DNA from: an uncultured Polaromonas sp.
GTDB taxonomy: Bacteria > Pseudomonadota > Gammaproteobacteria > Burkholderiales > Burkholderiaceae
DNA: 13,767 nt
Direction: 5' to 3'
Assembly (NCBI GenBank): GCA_946479075.1
Contig: CAMLDT010000085.1
Location: 1 to 13,767, forward strand
Within the stretch, counting starts at the first letter, position 1. Every line of letters begins with the position of its first letter. A program made the position numbers and the translations under genes. Positions 1-6,712 of the stretch are shown piece by piece. The notes below the pieces were generated by a model, which did no database searches, had not been told where the DNA came from, and saw only the letters and a program-made list of their open reading frames with translations.

Positions 1-310
1 CAATACCGCCCTGTATTACAGCCGCGCCGCGATCCCGGCGGCGCGCGACGCCGGCGGCCAGGCCTGGTGGGGCGACGGCAGCAGCCTGCCGCCGCCGCTG
101 CGCCATATCGGCATCTACGCCTACCGCGCCGGCTTCCTCCGCCACTTCCCCCGCCTGCCGCAAGCGCCGCTGGAGCAGCTTGAAGCCCTGGAACAACTGC
201 GCGCCCTGTGGCACGGCCACCGCATTGCCGTGCACATCACGGCCGACGCGCCGGGCCCGGGCGTGGACACGGCCGAGGATCTGGAACGCGTGCGCCGCCT
301 CTTCGTGTAA
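1..310 (+). CDS. kdsB: 3-deoxy-manno-octulosonate cytidylyltransferase, C-terminal part (5' end outside window)
   Basis: Reading from base 2, 102 codons run to a TAA at 308-310. The enzyme activates Kdo with CTP to CMP-Kdo in the cytoplasm for the inner core of lipopolysaccharide. The visible part matches the C-terminal half of KdsB: an [10 protein letters not shown] segment, then [17 protein letters not shown], a [19 protein letters not shown] segment that forms the dimer-interface helix region, and the ending [16 protein letters not shown], which is almost the same in the E. coli enzyme as I remember it. Nothing is broken in the visible part. adk follows 109 bases downstream on the same strand, the usual Burkholderiales order. 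A short CCCC/GGGG hairpin (312-324) lies right after the stop but has no T-run, so I do not call it a terminator. Confidence 0.93.
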   Translation, partial: NTALYYSRAAIPAARDAGGQAWWGDGSSLPPPLRHIGIYAYRAGFLRHFPRLPQAPLEQLEALEQLRALWHGHRIAVHITADAPGPGVDTAEDLERVRRLFV

Positions 311-341
311 GCCCCTGTCAGGGGACGCATGCTATCCTTGA

Positions 342-1076
<735 letters not shown>

Positions 1077-1093
1077 GGTCTCGCCGACTCATC

Positions 1094-1121
1094 AAAAAAG
1101 CCGTCGATGGACGGCTTTTTT
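1094..1121 (+). terminator. Rho-independent terminator after adk
   Basis: A perfect 12-base inverted repeat, AAAAAAGCCGTC and GACGGCTTTTTT around a GATG loop, lies 17 bases after the adk stop. The GC core is 6 bp and is followed by six T. Because the upstream arm starts with six A, it can also work in the other direction and stop transcription of the asparaginase gene that ends at 1189 on the minus strand. Confidence 0.93.
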
Positions 1122-1188
1122 CATGGACTTCGCGCTGGTGCACGCGTGATCATGCACTGGCCGGTCTCCCGAGGCCCCTTGGGCCTCA

Positions 1189-2160
1189 TCAACTCATCAA
1201 TTCAAGCATCAGCGACACGCGGGCCTTGACCGGGCTCAGGCCTTCTGAGTGAGGCAACTGGTCGCCGGGTTTGGCCAGCACCCGCCCTTCCGGGCAACGT
1301 GTGGCTCGAAGCACGCGTACACCCGCAGCCTGCGCGTCCAGCAGGGCAGCTTCCAGCGCATGGTGCAGCGAACCGTTGCCGGTGCCGGCCACCACCAGCC
1401 CCTGCACCCCGTCCGCCATCAACGCACGCACCACACGGCCATCGGCACCCGCGTAATTCATGACAATTTCCACACGCGGCCAGTTGGGCGCGTTTTCCTC
1501 AAACGCTATCTTTTCCATAGCTGCTTGCCCTTTCCCAACAAGGGTTGGAGGCCAATCTCTCAACAAACGCAGGTGACCGCCCTCCACATAACCCACCGGA
1601 CCGGCATCGCCGGAGCTGAACGCGTCGAGGCGCCAGGGATGCACCTTCTGCACGTCCAGGGCGCTGTGAATGACACCGGCACAAACAGCCACCACGCCGC
1701 TGGCGCCCGCGTGCGAAGCCACAACCACCGCGTCCAGCATGTTTTGCGGCCCGTCGGGCGCCAGCGCCGTGGCCGGCCGCATGGCGCAGGTCAGCACCAC
1801 CGGCCTGGCCGGGGCCAGCGTGGCCTGCAGAAACCAGGCGGTTTCTTCCAGTGTGTCCGTGCCATGTGTGATCACAATGCCGCGCACATCGTCCTGCGCC
1901 AGCCAGTGGGCAACACGCCGGGCCAGCGCCCGCCACAGCGCAAAGTCCATGTCCTTGCTGTCGATCTGGGCGATCTGTTCGCTGATCAGCTCGCAGGCGC
2001 CTTCTGCGGGCGCCGGGAGCGCCGCCACAAGGTCGCTGATCGCCACCTGCCCCGCGGTATAGCCGAGGTTGTCGCCGGCCCGGCTTGCCGTACCGGCAAT
2101 CGTGCCCCCGGTTCCCAGAACCACAATTTTTGTACGCTTGATGTTGCCTGCCACTTGCAT
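1189..2160 (-). CDS. L-asparaginase (threonine-type amidohydrolase) carrying an in-frame repeat insertion
   Basis: Hydrolyses L-asparagine to aspartate and ammonia. In the 323-residue reading the catalytic set is complete: GTGGTIAG with the nucleophile Thr17, HGTDT with Thr101-Asp102, and Lys172 in ALDVQKVHPW. No signal peptide precedes the first strand, so a cytoplasmic location is likely. The ATG at 2160 directly abuts an AAGGA sequence (zero spacing), while a GTG two codons later (2154) has a normal six-base gap, so translation may really start there. Residues about 202-219 are encoded by a palindromic repeat (see 1505-1557). They fall in the variable linker between GYVEGGHLRLL and NWPRVEIVMNYAGA, so the fold should survive. 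The gene is divergent from lexA, with two SOS boxes 12-46 bases upstream of the ATG. Whether it is the AnsA or AnsB subtype cannot be settled by eye, so no symbol is given. Confidence 0.9.
   Translation of the reverse strand: MQVAGNIKRTKIVVLGTGGTIAGTASRAGDNLGYTAGQVAISDLVAALPAPAEGACELISEQIAQIDSKDMDFALWRALARRVAHWLAQDDVRGIVITHGTDTLEETAWFLQATLAPARPVVLTCAMRPATALAPDGPQNMLDAVVVASHAGASGVVAVCAGVIHSALDVQKVHPWRLDAFSSGDAGPVGYVEGGHLRLLRDWPPTLVGKGQAAMEKIAFEENAPNWPRVEIVMNYAGADGRVVRALMADGVQGLVVAGTGNGSLHHALEAALLDAQAAGVRVLRATRCPEGRVLAKPGDQLPHSEGLSPVKARVSLMLELMS
1505..1557 (+). repeat. Palindromic dispersed repeat, copy 1, inside the asparaginase gene
   Basis: The element starts GCTAT and carries AGCTGC at 1519-1524 and GGAGGCCAA at 1547-1555. 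It aligns without gaps to copies at 3309 and 12581: GCTAT at offset 0, AGC at offset 14 and GGAGGC at offset 42 in all three. Two mutually exclusive hairpins are possible, CCCTT/AAGGG (1528-1532 with 1540-1544) and CCAAC/GTTGG (1535-1539 with 1544-1548). In addition GCTAT at 1505-1509 can pair with ATAGC at 1517-1521. It lies antisense within the asparaginase coding region and leaves the frame open. Confidence 0.8.
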
Positions 2161-2165
2161 TCCTT
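2161..2165 (-). promoter_or_regulatory. Ribosome binding site of the asparaginase gene
   Basis: AAGGA on the minus strand touches the ATG at 2160 directly but is six bases from the GTG at 2154. This spacing favours the GTG as the working start. Confidence 0.55.
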
Positions 2166-2171
2166 GAAAAA

Positions 2172-2187
2172 CTGGATGAAAATACAG
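2172..2187 (+). promoter_or_regulatory. SOS box (LexA operator) 1
   Basis: CTGGATGAAAATACAG fits the gamma/beta-proteobacterial LexA consensus CTG-N10-CAG with an AT-rich centre. It is one of a tandem pair in the lexA upstream region and lies 12 bases before the asparaginase ATG. Confidence 0.85.
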
Positions 2188-2190
2188 CTA

Positions 2191-2206
2191 CTGGATATTA
2201 AAACAG
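2191..2206 (+). promoter_or_regulatory. SOS box (LexA operator) 2
   Basis: CTGGATATTAAAACAG is again CTG-N10-CAG, and starts 19 bases after the first box (3-base gap), close to two helical turns. A tandem arrangement upstream of lexA is also known in E. coli and supports autorepression. The minus-strand sequence TAATAT (2195-2200) inside this box could be a -10 for the divergent asparaginase gene, which would put both genes under LexA. Confidence 0.87.
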
Positions 2207-2290
2207 CTTCTGCCGATTTATTCCCAGGCTTATCTGCCTGTGATCGCTTTGGATTTTGTTGACCGTGTGCCCGCCGGCTGTTGTGTCCCC

Positions 2291-2296
2291 AAGGAG
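2291..2296 (+). promoter_or_regulatory. Ribosome binding site of lexA
   Basis: AAGGAG lies eight bases before the ATG at 2305. It fixes the lexA start there and argues against an upstream in-frame TTG at 2281. Confidence 0.85.
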
Positions 2297-2304
2297 TTTT
2301 TGCC

Positions 2305-2997
2305 ATGAGCAGTCTCAATGATTTTTCGGAAATGCCCAAACTCACCGCCCGCCAGCAGCAGATTCTGGAGCTGATCCAGAGCGCCATCGCACGCACCGGC
2401 GCACCGCCCACACGCGCGGAAATTGCCAACGAGCTGGGCTTCAAGTCCGCCAATGCCGCTGAGGAACACCTGCAGGCCCTGGCCCGCAAGGGGGTGATCG
2501 AGCTGGTCAGCGGCACATCGCGCGGCATCCGCCTGCGCGAAGGCACGCTGCGCTCCATCAACGAGTCCCGCATCAAGCAGTTCTCCCTCCCCCTGCAAAG
2601 CCTGGCCCAGCTCGCCCTGCCACTGGTGGGGCGGGTCGCCGCTGGCAGCCCCATTCTCGCGCAGGAGCATGTGGACCACACCTACTATTTCGAGAGCAGC
2701 CTGTTCCAGCGGCAACCCGATTACCTGCTCAAGGTACGCGGCATGAGCATGCGTGATGCCGGCATCATGGACGGCGATCTGCTGGCCGTCCAGCAGGCCA
2801 AGGAAGCCAAAAATGGCCAGATCGTGGTGGCCCGCATTGGTGACGAAGTCACCGTCAAGCGCTTTCGCCGCAACAAGCATCTGATTGAGTTGCTGCCGGA
2901 AAACCCCGACTTCAAAACCATCGTGGTCGAACCCGGTGAACCCTTCGAGCTCGAAGGCCTGGCGGTCGGCCTGATACGCAACACCATGCTGGTGTAG
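2305..2997 (+). CDS. lexA: LexA repressor
   Basis: SOS-response repressor that binds CTG-N10-CAG operators as a dimer and cleaves itself when RecA filaments form. The 230-residue product has an N-terminal winged helix ([13 protein letters not shown] at 13-25, recognition region about 38-57), the cleavage site Ala113-Gly114 in VGRVAAGSP, and the Ser-Lys dyad Ser148 (VRGMSMRD) and Lys185 (EVTVKRF). It is longer than the 202-residue E. coli protein, mostly because of an extended hinge at about 80-105. The start at 2305 is set by AAGGAG at 2291-2296. Two SOS boxes upstream indicate autoregulation. The stop is followed by a GCACCG-GCGT-CGGTGC hairpin without a real T-run. No sulA- or dinF-like partner is recognisable downstream. 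Confidence 0.97.
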   Translation: MSSLNDFSEMPKLTARQQQILELIQSAIARTGAPPTRAEIANELGFKSANAAEEHLQALARKGVIELVSGTSRGIRLREGTLRSINESRIKQFSLPLQSLAQLALPLVGRVAAGSPILAQEHVDHTYYFESSLFQRQPDYLLKVRGMSMRDAGIMDGDLLAVQQAKEAKNGQIVVARIGDEVTVKRFRRNKHLIELLPENPDFKTIVVEPGEPFELEGLAVGLIRNTMLV

Positions 2998-3014
2998 CCC
3001 ACGCGTTCGCGCAA

Positions 3015-3030
3015 GCACCGGCGTCGGTGC
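3015..3030 (+). terminator. Hairpin after lexA, possible weak terminator
   Basis: GCACCG and CGGTGC pair around GCGT, 18 bases after the lexA stop. The run that follows (CGCGCCTCTTTGTT) is a poor T-tract, so termination is likely to be partial. A second perfect stem, TTGGCCA/TGGCCAA (3068-3074 with 3081-3087), lies further on. Confidence 0.4.
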
Positions 3031-3139
3031 CGCGCCTCTTTGTTGCCGCTCAGCAGGTGGCGGGCGTTTGGCCAAATCCCTGGCCAACACCCTGCTCTAG
3101 CGGATGTTCTGTTCAATCCTGCCTGTGTTACCTCTTTTC

Positions 3140-3144
3140 AGGAG
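3140..3144 (+). promoter_or_regulatory. Ribosome binding site of the small gene after lexA
   Basis: AGGAG with a five-base gap to the ATG at 3150. It picks this ATG over upstream in-frame alternatives and is the best argument that the small gene is real. Confidence 0.7.
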
Positions 3145-3149
3145 TTCTC

Positions 3150-3542
3150 ATGGGAATCGCCAGTTTTTCACGCTCACCTTTGCTCTCTGTGCTTGTCGCT
3201 TCCTGGCAGGCCCTCGCTGCCGGGTTCCGTCCTGCTGCGGCAGCGCGCAACATGCCTGCCCCCAGCCCCGTCCATGCCTTCGGGCGCGCTGCGGCCAATG
3301 ATGCATCCGCTATAAAAAACGTAGCCTCTGACGCACAGCCCATGCGGGCTGGAGGCCAAAAACCCTTTCAATCGCAAGCCAGAATAAACGCTCCGCGACG
3401 CCTGAAGGTGGTCAGGGAGTTTGAGGCGGGCATCAGCCCGTCCTGCGCGGGCCGTATGGTGATTTCAGGCCGCATGGCCGACGTCTGCGCCGAACTGGAC
3501 CGCATGGCACAAAGAGAAGCCACGTCGGCACTGGCAGCCTGA
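3150..3542 (+). CDS. Small protein of unknown function downstream of lexA
   Basis: A 130-residue product that I cannot assign to a characterised family. The N-terminus (LLSVLVASWQALAAGF, about 11-26) is hydrophobic and Ala-rich and could be a poor signal peptide or a membrane-touching helix. The middle is low-complexity Ala/Pro. Residues 54-71 are encoded by the palindromic repeat copy at 3309. The C-terminal 45 residues look like the conserved functional core: charged LKVVREFEAGI, then SCAGRMVISGRMADVCAELDRM with two cysteines (99 and 113). The AGGAG site supports the start. It follows lexA by 152 bases on the same strand, and read-through from the SOS-controlled promoter is possible. No SOS box of its own was seen. 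A DNA-damage role would be guilt by association only. Confidence 0.65.
   Translation: MGIASFSRSPLLSVLVASWQALAAGFRPAAAARNMPAPSPVHAFGRAAANDASAIKNVASDAQPMRAGGQKPFQSQARINAPRRLKVVREFEAGISPSCAGRMVISGRMADVCAELDRMAQREATSALAA
3309..3364 (+). repeat. Palindromic dispersed repeat, copy 2, inside the small gene after lexA
   Basis: Begins GCTAT and contains GTAGCCTC and GGGCTGGAGGCC. A hairpin CAGCCC-ATGC-GGGCTG (3336-3351) is enclosed by GCCTC/GAGGC (3324-3328 with 3352-3356). It is in gapless register with the copies at 1505 and 12581 and encodes residues about 54-71 of the host protein without a stop. Confidence 0.8.
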
Positions 3543-3790
3543 AGCCCCTGCCGGTCGGCTGGCAGCGAGGCAGCATGGAACGACTGGCCCCCTGTTCTTC
3601 TGCACGTGTGTTTGGGTTTGGAAGCGCGGCAAGGCCTGCCAGCCGCTCACCCGGCGGTGATCATGAACGGGCTGGCCTCGCCTGACTTCGCCGGATCTCG
3701 CCGGATCTCGCCGGGTAAAGCGGCTGCGTTCTGCTACATCTTGCGGCGTTCTCGACCCGTCGCAACGGAACTTGCAGGCACAATATCGGC
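3543..3790. other. Intergenic stretch with a short tandem repeat
   Basis: There are 248 bases without a credible gene. At 3688-3714 the ten-base unit TCGCCGGATC occurs twice in a row, followed by a partial third copy. No terminator with a T-run is visible. A -10-like CACAAT (3779-3784) ends six bases before the ATG of the next gene. Confidence 0.6.
3779..3784 (+). promoter_or_regulatory. Possible -10 box of the 2-hydroxyacid dehydrogenase gene
   Basis: CACAAT, a TATAAT-like hexamer, ends six bases before the ATG at 3791, so transcription would begin at or next to the start codon. No good -35 is seen, and no Shine-Dalgarno sequence is present, which fits a leaderless transcript. Confidence 0.4.
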
Positions 3791-4798
3791 ATGAATATTG
3801 TGATTCTTGACGACTACCAGGATGCGGTTCGCAAACTCGCCTGCGCAGCCAAACTCGACGCTTACCAGGCCAAGGTTTACACCAATACCGTCAAGGGCAT
3901 CGGCCAGCTTTCGGTGCGGCTCAAGGATGCCGACGTGGTCGTGCTGATTCGCGAACGTACCTATCTGCAGCGGCAATTGATCGAAAAGCTTCCCAAACTC
4001 AAGATGATTGCGCAGACCGGACGTGTCGGCAACCATGTGGACGTCGGCGCCTGCACCGAGCGCGGCATTGTGGTTGCCGAAGGCGTGGGCTCGCCCACCG
4101 CACCGGCCGAGCTGACCTGGGCCCTCATCATGGCCGCAATGCGGCGCATTCCGCATTACGTCTCCCACCTCAAGCATGGCGCCTGGCAGCAGGCTGGCCT
4201 CAAAAATGCCTCCATGCCCGCCAACTTCGGCGTCGGTTCGGTGCTCAAGGGCAAGGTACTCGGCGTATGGAGCTATGGCAAGGTCGGACAGATCGTCGCC
4301 GGCTACGGACGCGCCTTTGGCATGCGTGTGCTGGTCTGGGGCAGCCAGGCATCGCGTTCGCGCGCGCAAGCCGATGGTTTTGAAGTGGCCTCGTCCAAAG
4401 CCGAGTTTTTCCAGGAAAGTGACGTGCTGACCCTGCACCTGCGCCTGGCAGACGACACGCGTGGCGCGGTCACGCTCGAAGACCTGGCGCGCATGAAACC
4501 GTCCTCCGTGCTGGTCAACACCTCGCGTGCCGAGCTGATCGAGCCGGAGGCGCTGATTGCCGGCCTGAACCGCGGACGCCCGGGCCTGGCCGCCGTGGAC
4601 GTGTTTGAGTCAGAACCCATCCTGCAGGGTCACGCCTTGCTGCGACTGGAAAACTGCATCTGCACACCGCACATCGGTTACGTCGAGCAGGAAAGCTACG
4701 AGATGTATTTCAGTTCGGCCTTTGACAACGTGGTCAACTTCATCAAGGGCACGCCGACCAACATCGTCAATCCCGGCGCCCTGCAAGTGCGTCGTTGA
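3791..4798 (+). CDS. D-2-hydroxyacid dehydrogenase family protein (phosphoglycerate dehydrogenase-like)
   Basis: A 335-residue NAD(P)-dependent oxidoreductase of the D-isomer 2-hydroxyacid dehydrogenase family; its substrate cannot be read from the sequence. The catalytic triad is present: Arg246 in NTSRAELIE, Glu275 in VFESEP and His294 in CTPHIGYVE. The substrate-loop region QTGRVGNHVDV (75-85) is also typical. The Rossmann motif is altered, GVWSYGKVG (158-166) having Ser161 where the first glycine of GxGxxG normally stands. The acidic residue that ends the second strand in NAD-specific members is replaced by Gly184, followed by Ser185, Arg189 and Arg191, which hints at NADP(H) use. There is no regulatory ACT domain, unlike many SerA proteins. 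The gene converges on the FimV-like gene with 90 bases between the two stops. The start has no clear ribosome binding site. Confidence 0.9.
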   Translation: MNIVILDDYQDAVRKLACAAKLDAYQAKVYTNTVKGIGQLSVRLKDADVVVLIRERTYLQRQLIEKLPKLKMIAQTGRVGNHVDVGACTERGIVVAEGVGSPTAPAELTWALIMAAMRRIPHYVSHLKHGAWQQAGLKNASMPANFGVGSVLKGKVLGVWSYGKVGQIVAGYGRAFGMRVLVWGSQASRSRAQADGFEVASSKAEFFQESDVLTLHLRLADDTRGAVTLEDLARMKPSSVLVNTSRAELIEPEALIAGLNRGRPGLAAVDVFESEPILQGHALLRLENCICTPHIGYVEQESYEMYFSSAFDNVVNFIKGTPTNIVNPGALQVRR

Positions 4799-4888
4799 CG
4801 CGCCAGGTACGCAAGCTGCCATCGGCCGGGCTGCGGCTTCCGCTGCGCATTGGCTGGAGCCCCTTGCGGCCACGCATGTAGCCGGTTT

Positions 4889-6466
4889 CTAGGATTTTCT
4901 GCCCAGGTCGTCCGGGCGGAAGCCGGTGTCGTAATCGTCAAAATCGACGAGCGAATCGAACACTGTCGGCTCCTTGTGCGCAGGGGCGCTTGCGGCAGCA
5001 GGCGCCGGGCGGGCCCGCCGCCCTGGCACGGTGACCGGGTTGTCACCGGGTGCGAGATCGTCCAGGTCAATGTCCAGTCCCAGCCGCGGCGATGACCTCG
5101 GCTGCATGGACAGATCCGGCCATTGGGTGTTTCCACTGTCGGGCGGTTCAGCCTCAAGGTCAATGATTTCCCTGGCCACCGCATGCAACAACAGCAATTC
5201 GCGGTAGGCTTCCAGGTCCAGCACTTCCGCAGGGTTGCCAGGCTCGCGGAACAGCGCGTTGTCGATGATGTCGAATACCCGGCGCCGCGGCCAGGCGGCC
5301 TCAATCCTGGCCAGCACATCTTCGTAGGCCGAGACATTGGAGCCGACCGCCGAATAGTTGTCAAACGCAGCGATCTCGGTGTGGAACACCCGGTTGAAAT
5401 CGGCACGCAGGGTTTCGTATTCGCTGCGGTTGCCGGTCTGGTGATAAAGGTCGAGCAGATCAAGGTAAATCAGCGCGCTGGTCTTGACGTTACCCACCAG
5501 GTGTTTGCGCAGCAAGGCTATGGCCCGGTCCTGCTGTCCGAGCGAGCCAAAAAATTCCACCTGCTGCTGCAGGTCAAAGATCTCCGGCACGCGGACGGTG
5601 CGGGGAACAAAGGGCACGCTCACCGAAAATTTGGCGCGGTCCTGACGGGCCAGTGGCGGCAGGCTGTCCGAGGGCCGGCTTGCCGGCGGCGGCCGGCGCT
5701 TGAGCTCGTCGAACAGCGACTCCCGGATGCCGGGCTGGGAGCCCGGGCCGCTGCCTATGGTCGATTCGGGCAACAAAGCCGATCCGGAACTGCTCAAGCC
5801 CGTCTCGCGCGGGCGTTGGCGCAACAGAAACAGCAGGCCGGCAAAGGTAAAGCACAACATGCCCACCACGCCATACACCAGTTCCTTGCGAAAACCCTGG
5901 CCCTGCACCAGCTGAAGCTGTTCCTTGACTTCGGCGAGTGTCGTTTGCGCCCTCGCCAGATCTTCTCGCACCTGGCGCAGTTCCTGGTCCTGTTCCGGAT
6001 TCCTCGCGCTGCCGTCCTGAGCCGAAGGAGCGGCGACGAGTTGTATGGCCGACGCCTCCCCGCCGGCCGCGCGCGGCTTGGCTGCTGCCAGCACGACATA
6101 ACGCCGCAGCGTCTGCTGCGCACATCCGGCGCGCAGGTGAACCGTCACCACCGGTCCGTCAACAGGCGTGTCGGCGCGAATGCGAATCACGGATTCCTGC
6201 AAATTGGCAGACCTCTCGGCAGAGACATGAACCTGCGATTTGTCCACCTGCCGGTCCACATAGAAAATGCTGGCATCCAGGCACAGCGCATTGGCATCAT
6301 CGCCCTTGTCCAGCATCACCTTCACGGACAGATCCAGCGGCTGCCCCAGCAAGGCCGAGTGGGTATTCGGCCCCAGGGAAACGGCCAGTGCGCCTGCCGT
6401 TGCGCACAAGCTCAAGCCACCGGCAAAAAGCCTGCGCTTGCTGAGCAGATGTAGAAAGATATTCAC
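4889..6466 (-). CDS. FimV-like membrane-anchored protein
   Basis: A 525-residue protein starting at a GTG. Residues about 11-32 form a signal peptide or N-terminal membrane anchor (RRLFAGGLSLCATAGALAVS). Next comes a FimV-type N-terminal domain with the hallmark SALLGQPLDLSVKV (37-50) and cysteines 62 and 115 that may form a disulfide. A predicted coiled coil (about 158-190) leads to one transmembrane helix (about 197-215), with Arg-rich flanks on the cytoplasmic side. The cytoplasmic part has a Pro-rich linker, a TPR-like helical region (about 298-365, with QDRAIALLRKHL and SALIYLDLLDLYHQTGN) and an acidic tail. FimV/HubP proteins organise the cell pole and type IV pilus or twitching functions. 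No LysM domain is obvious and the protein is shorter than Pseudomonas FimV. No pilus genes are adjacent. The exact role is inferred. Confidence 0.72.
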   Translation of the reverse strand: MNIFLHLLSKRRLFAGGLSLCATAGALAVSLGPNTHSALLGQPLDLSVKVMLDKGDDANALCLDASIFYVDRQVDKSQVHVSAERSANLQESVIRIRADTPVDGPVVTVHLRAGCAQQTLRRYVVLAAAKPRAAGGEASAIQLVAAPSAQDGSARNPEQDQELRQVREDLARAQTTLAEVKEQLQLVQGQGFRKELVYGVVGMLCFTFAGLLFLLRQRPRETGLSSSGSALLPESTIGSGPGSQPGIRESLFDELKRRPPPASRPSDSLPPLARQDRAKFSVSVPFVPRTVRVPEIFDLQQQVEFFGSLGQQDRAIALLRKHLVGNVKTSALIYLDLLDLYHQTGNRSEYETLRADFNRVFHTEIAAFDNYSAVGSNVSAYEDVLARIEAAWPRRRVFDIIDNALFREPGNPAEVLDLEAYRELLLLHAVAREIIDLEAEPPDSGNTQWPDLSMQPRSSPRLGLDIDLDDLAPGDNPVTVPGRRARPAPAAASAPAHKEPTVFDSLVDFDDYDTGFRPDDLGRKS

Positions 6467-6697
6467 TTGGCGGATTCTGGCATAGCCCCGGCAACAACAA
6501 TGCGCACAGCCCGACCCGGAAATCCAGAGCGGCGCAGCTCAAACGCAAGTGACGTCTGCGGAACCACGTTGAGCGCTCCTGCCTGAAAGGCGTATGAGCC
6601 TGTTGATCCAGTTTACCGCGGCTGCGGGCGCTGGCAAATGGCTGGCGAGGGACAAAATTGCACTGGTTTGGCAGACAGAATGGCTCGCCGGCCTGCG

Positions 6698-6706
6698 TGA
6701 TAATAC
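6698..6706 (+). promoter_or_regulatory. Extended -10 promoter abutting the 3-hydroxyacyl-CoA dehydrogenase start
   Basis: TGATAATAC is a TGn-extended -10 (hexamer TAATAC at 6701-6706). The seventh base after it is the A of the ATG at 6713, and no ribosome binding site lies between. This predicts a leaderless mRNA. No convincing -35 is present, as is common for extended -10 promoters. Confidence 0.5.
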
Positions 6707-6712
6707 TTTTCC

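Noticed and set aside
1249..2262. Open frame of 337 codons opposite the asparaginase
   Set aside because: His/Arg-rich antisense shadow; the minus strand has the full asparaginase catalytic set.
3688..3714. Ten-base tandem repeat as a CRISPR or iteron array
   Set aside because: Only 2.7 units with no spacers and no replication gene nearby; most likely slippage.
3606..3794. Open frame of 62 codons running into the 2-hydroxyacid dehydrogenase start
   Set aside because: No ribosome binding site, it includes the ten-base tandem repeat, and the translation shows no domain-like pattern.
5123..6454. Long open frame of 443 codons on the plus strand opposite the FimV-like gene
   Set aside because: High-GC shadow of the minus-strand gene; Gln/Arg/His-rich without domain features, while the opposite strand has a signal peptide, membrane helix and FimV motif.
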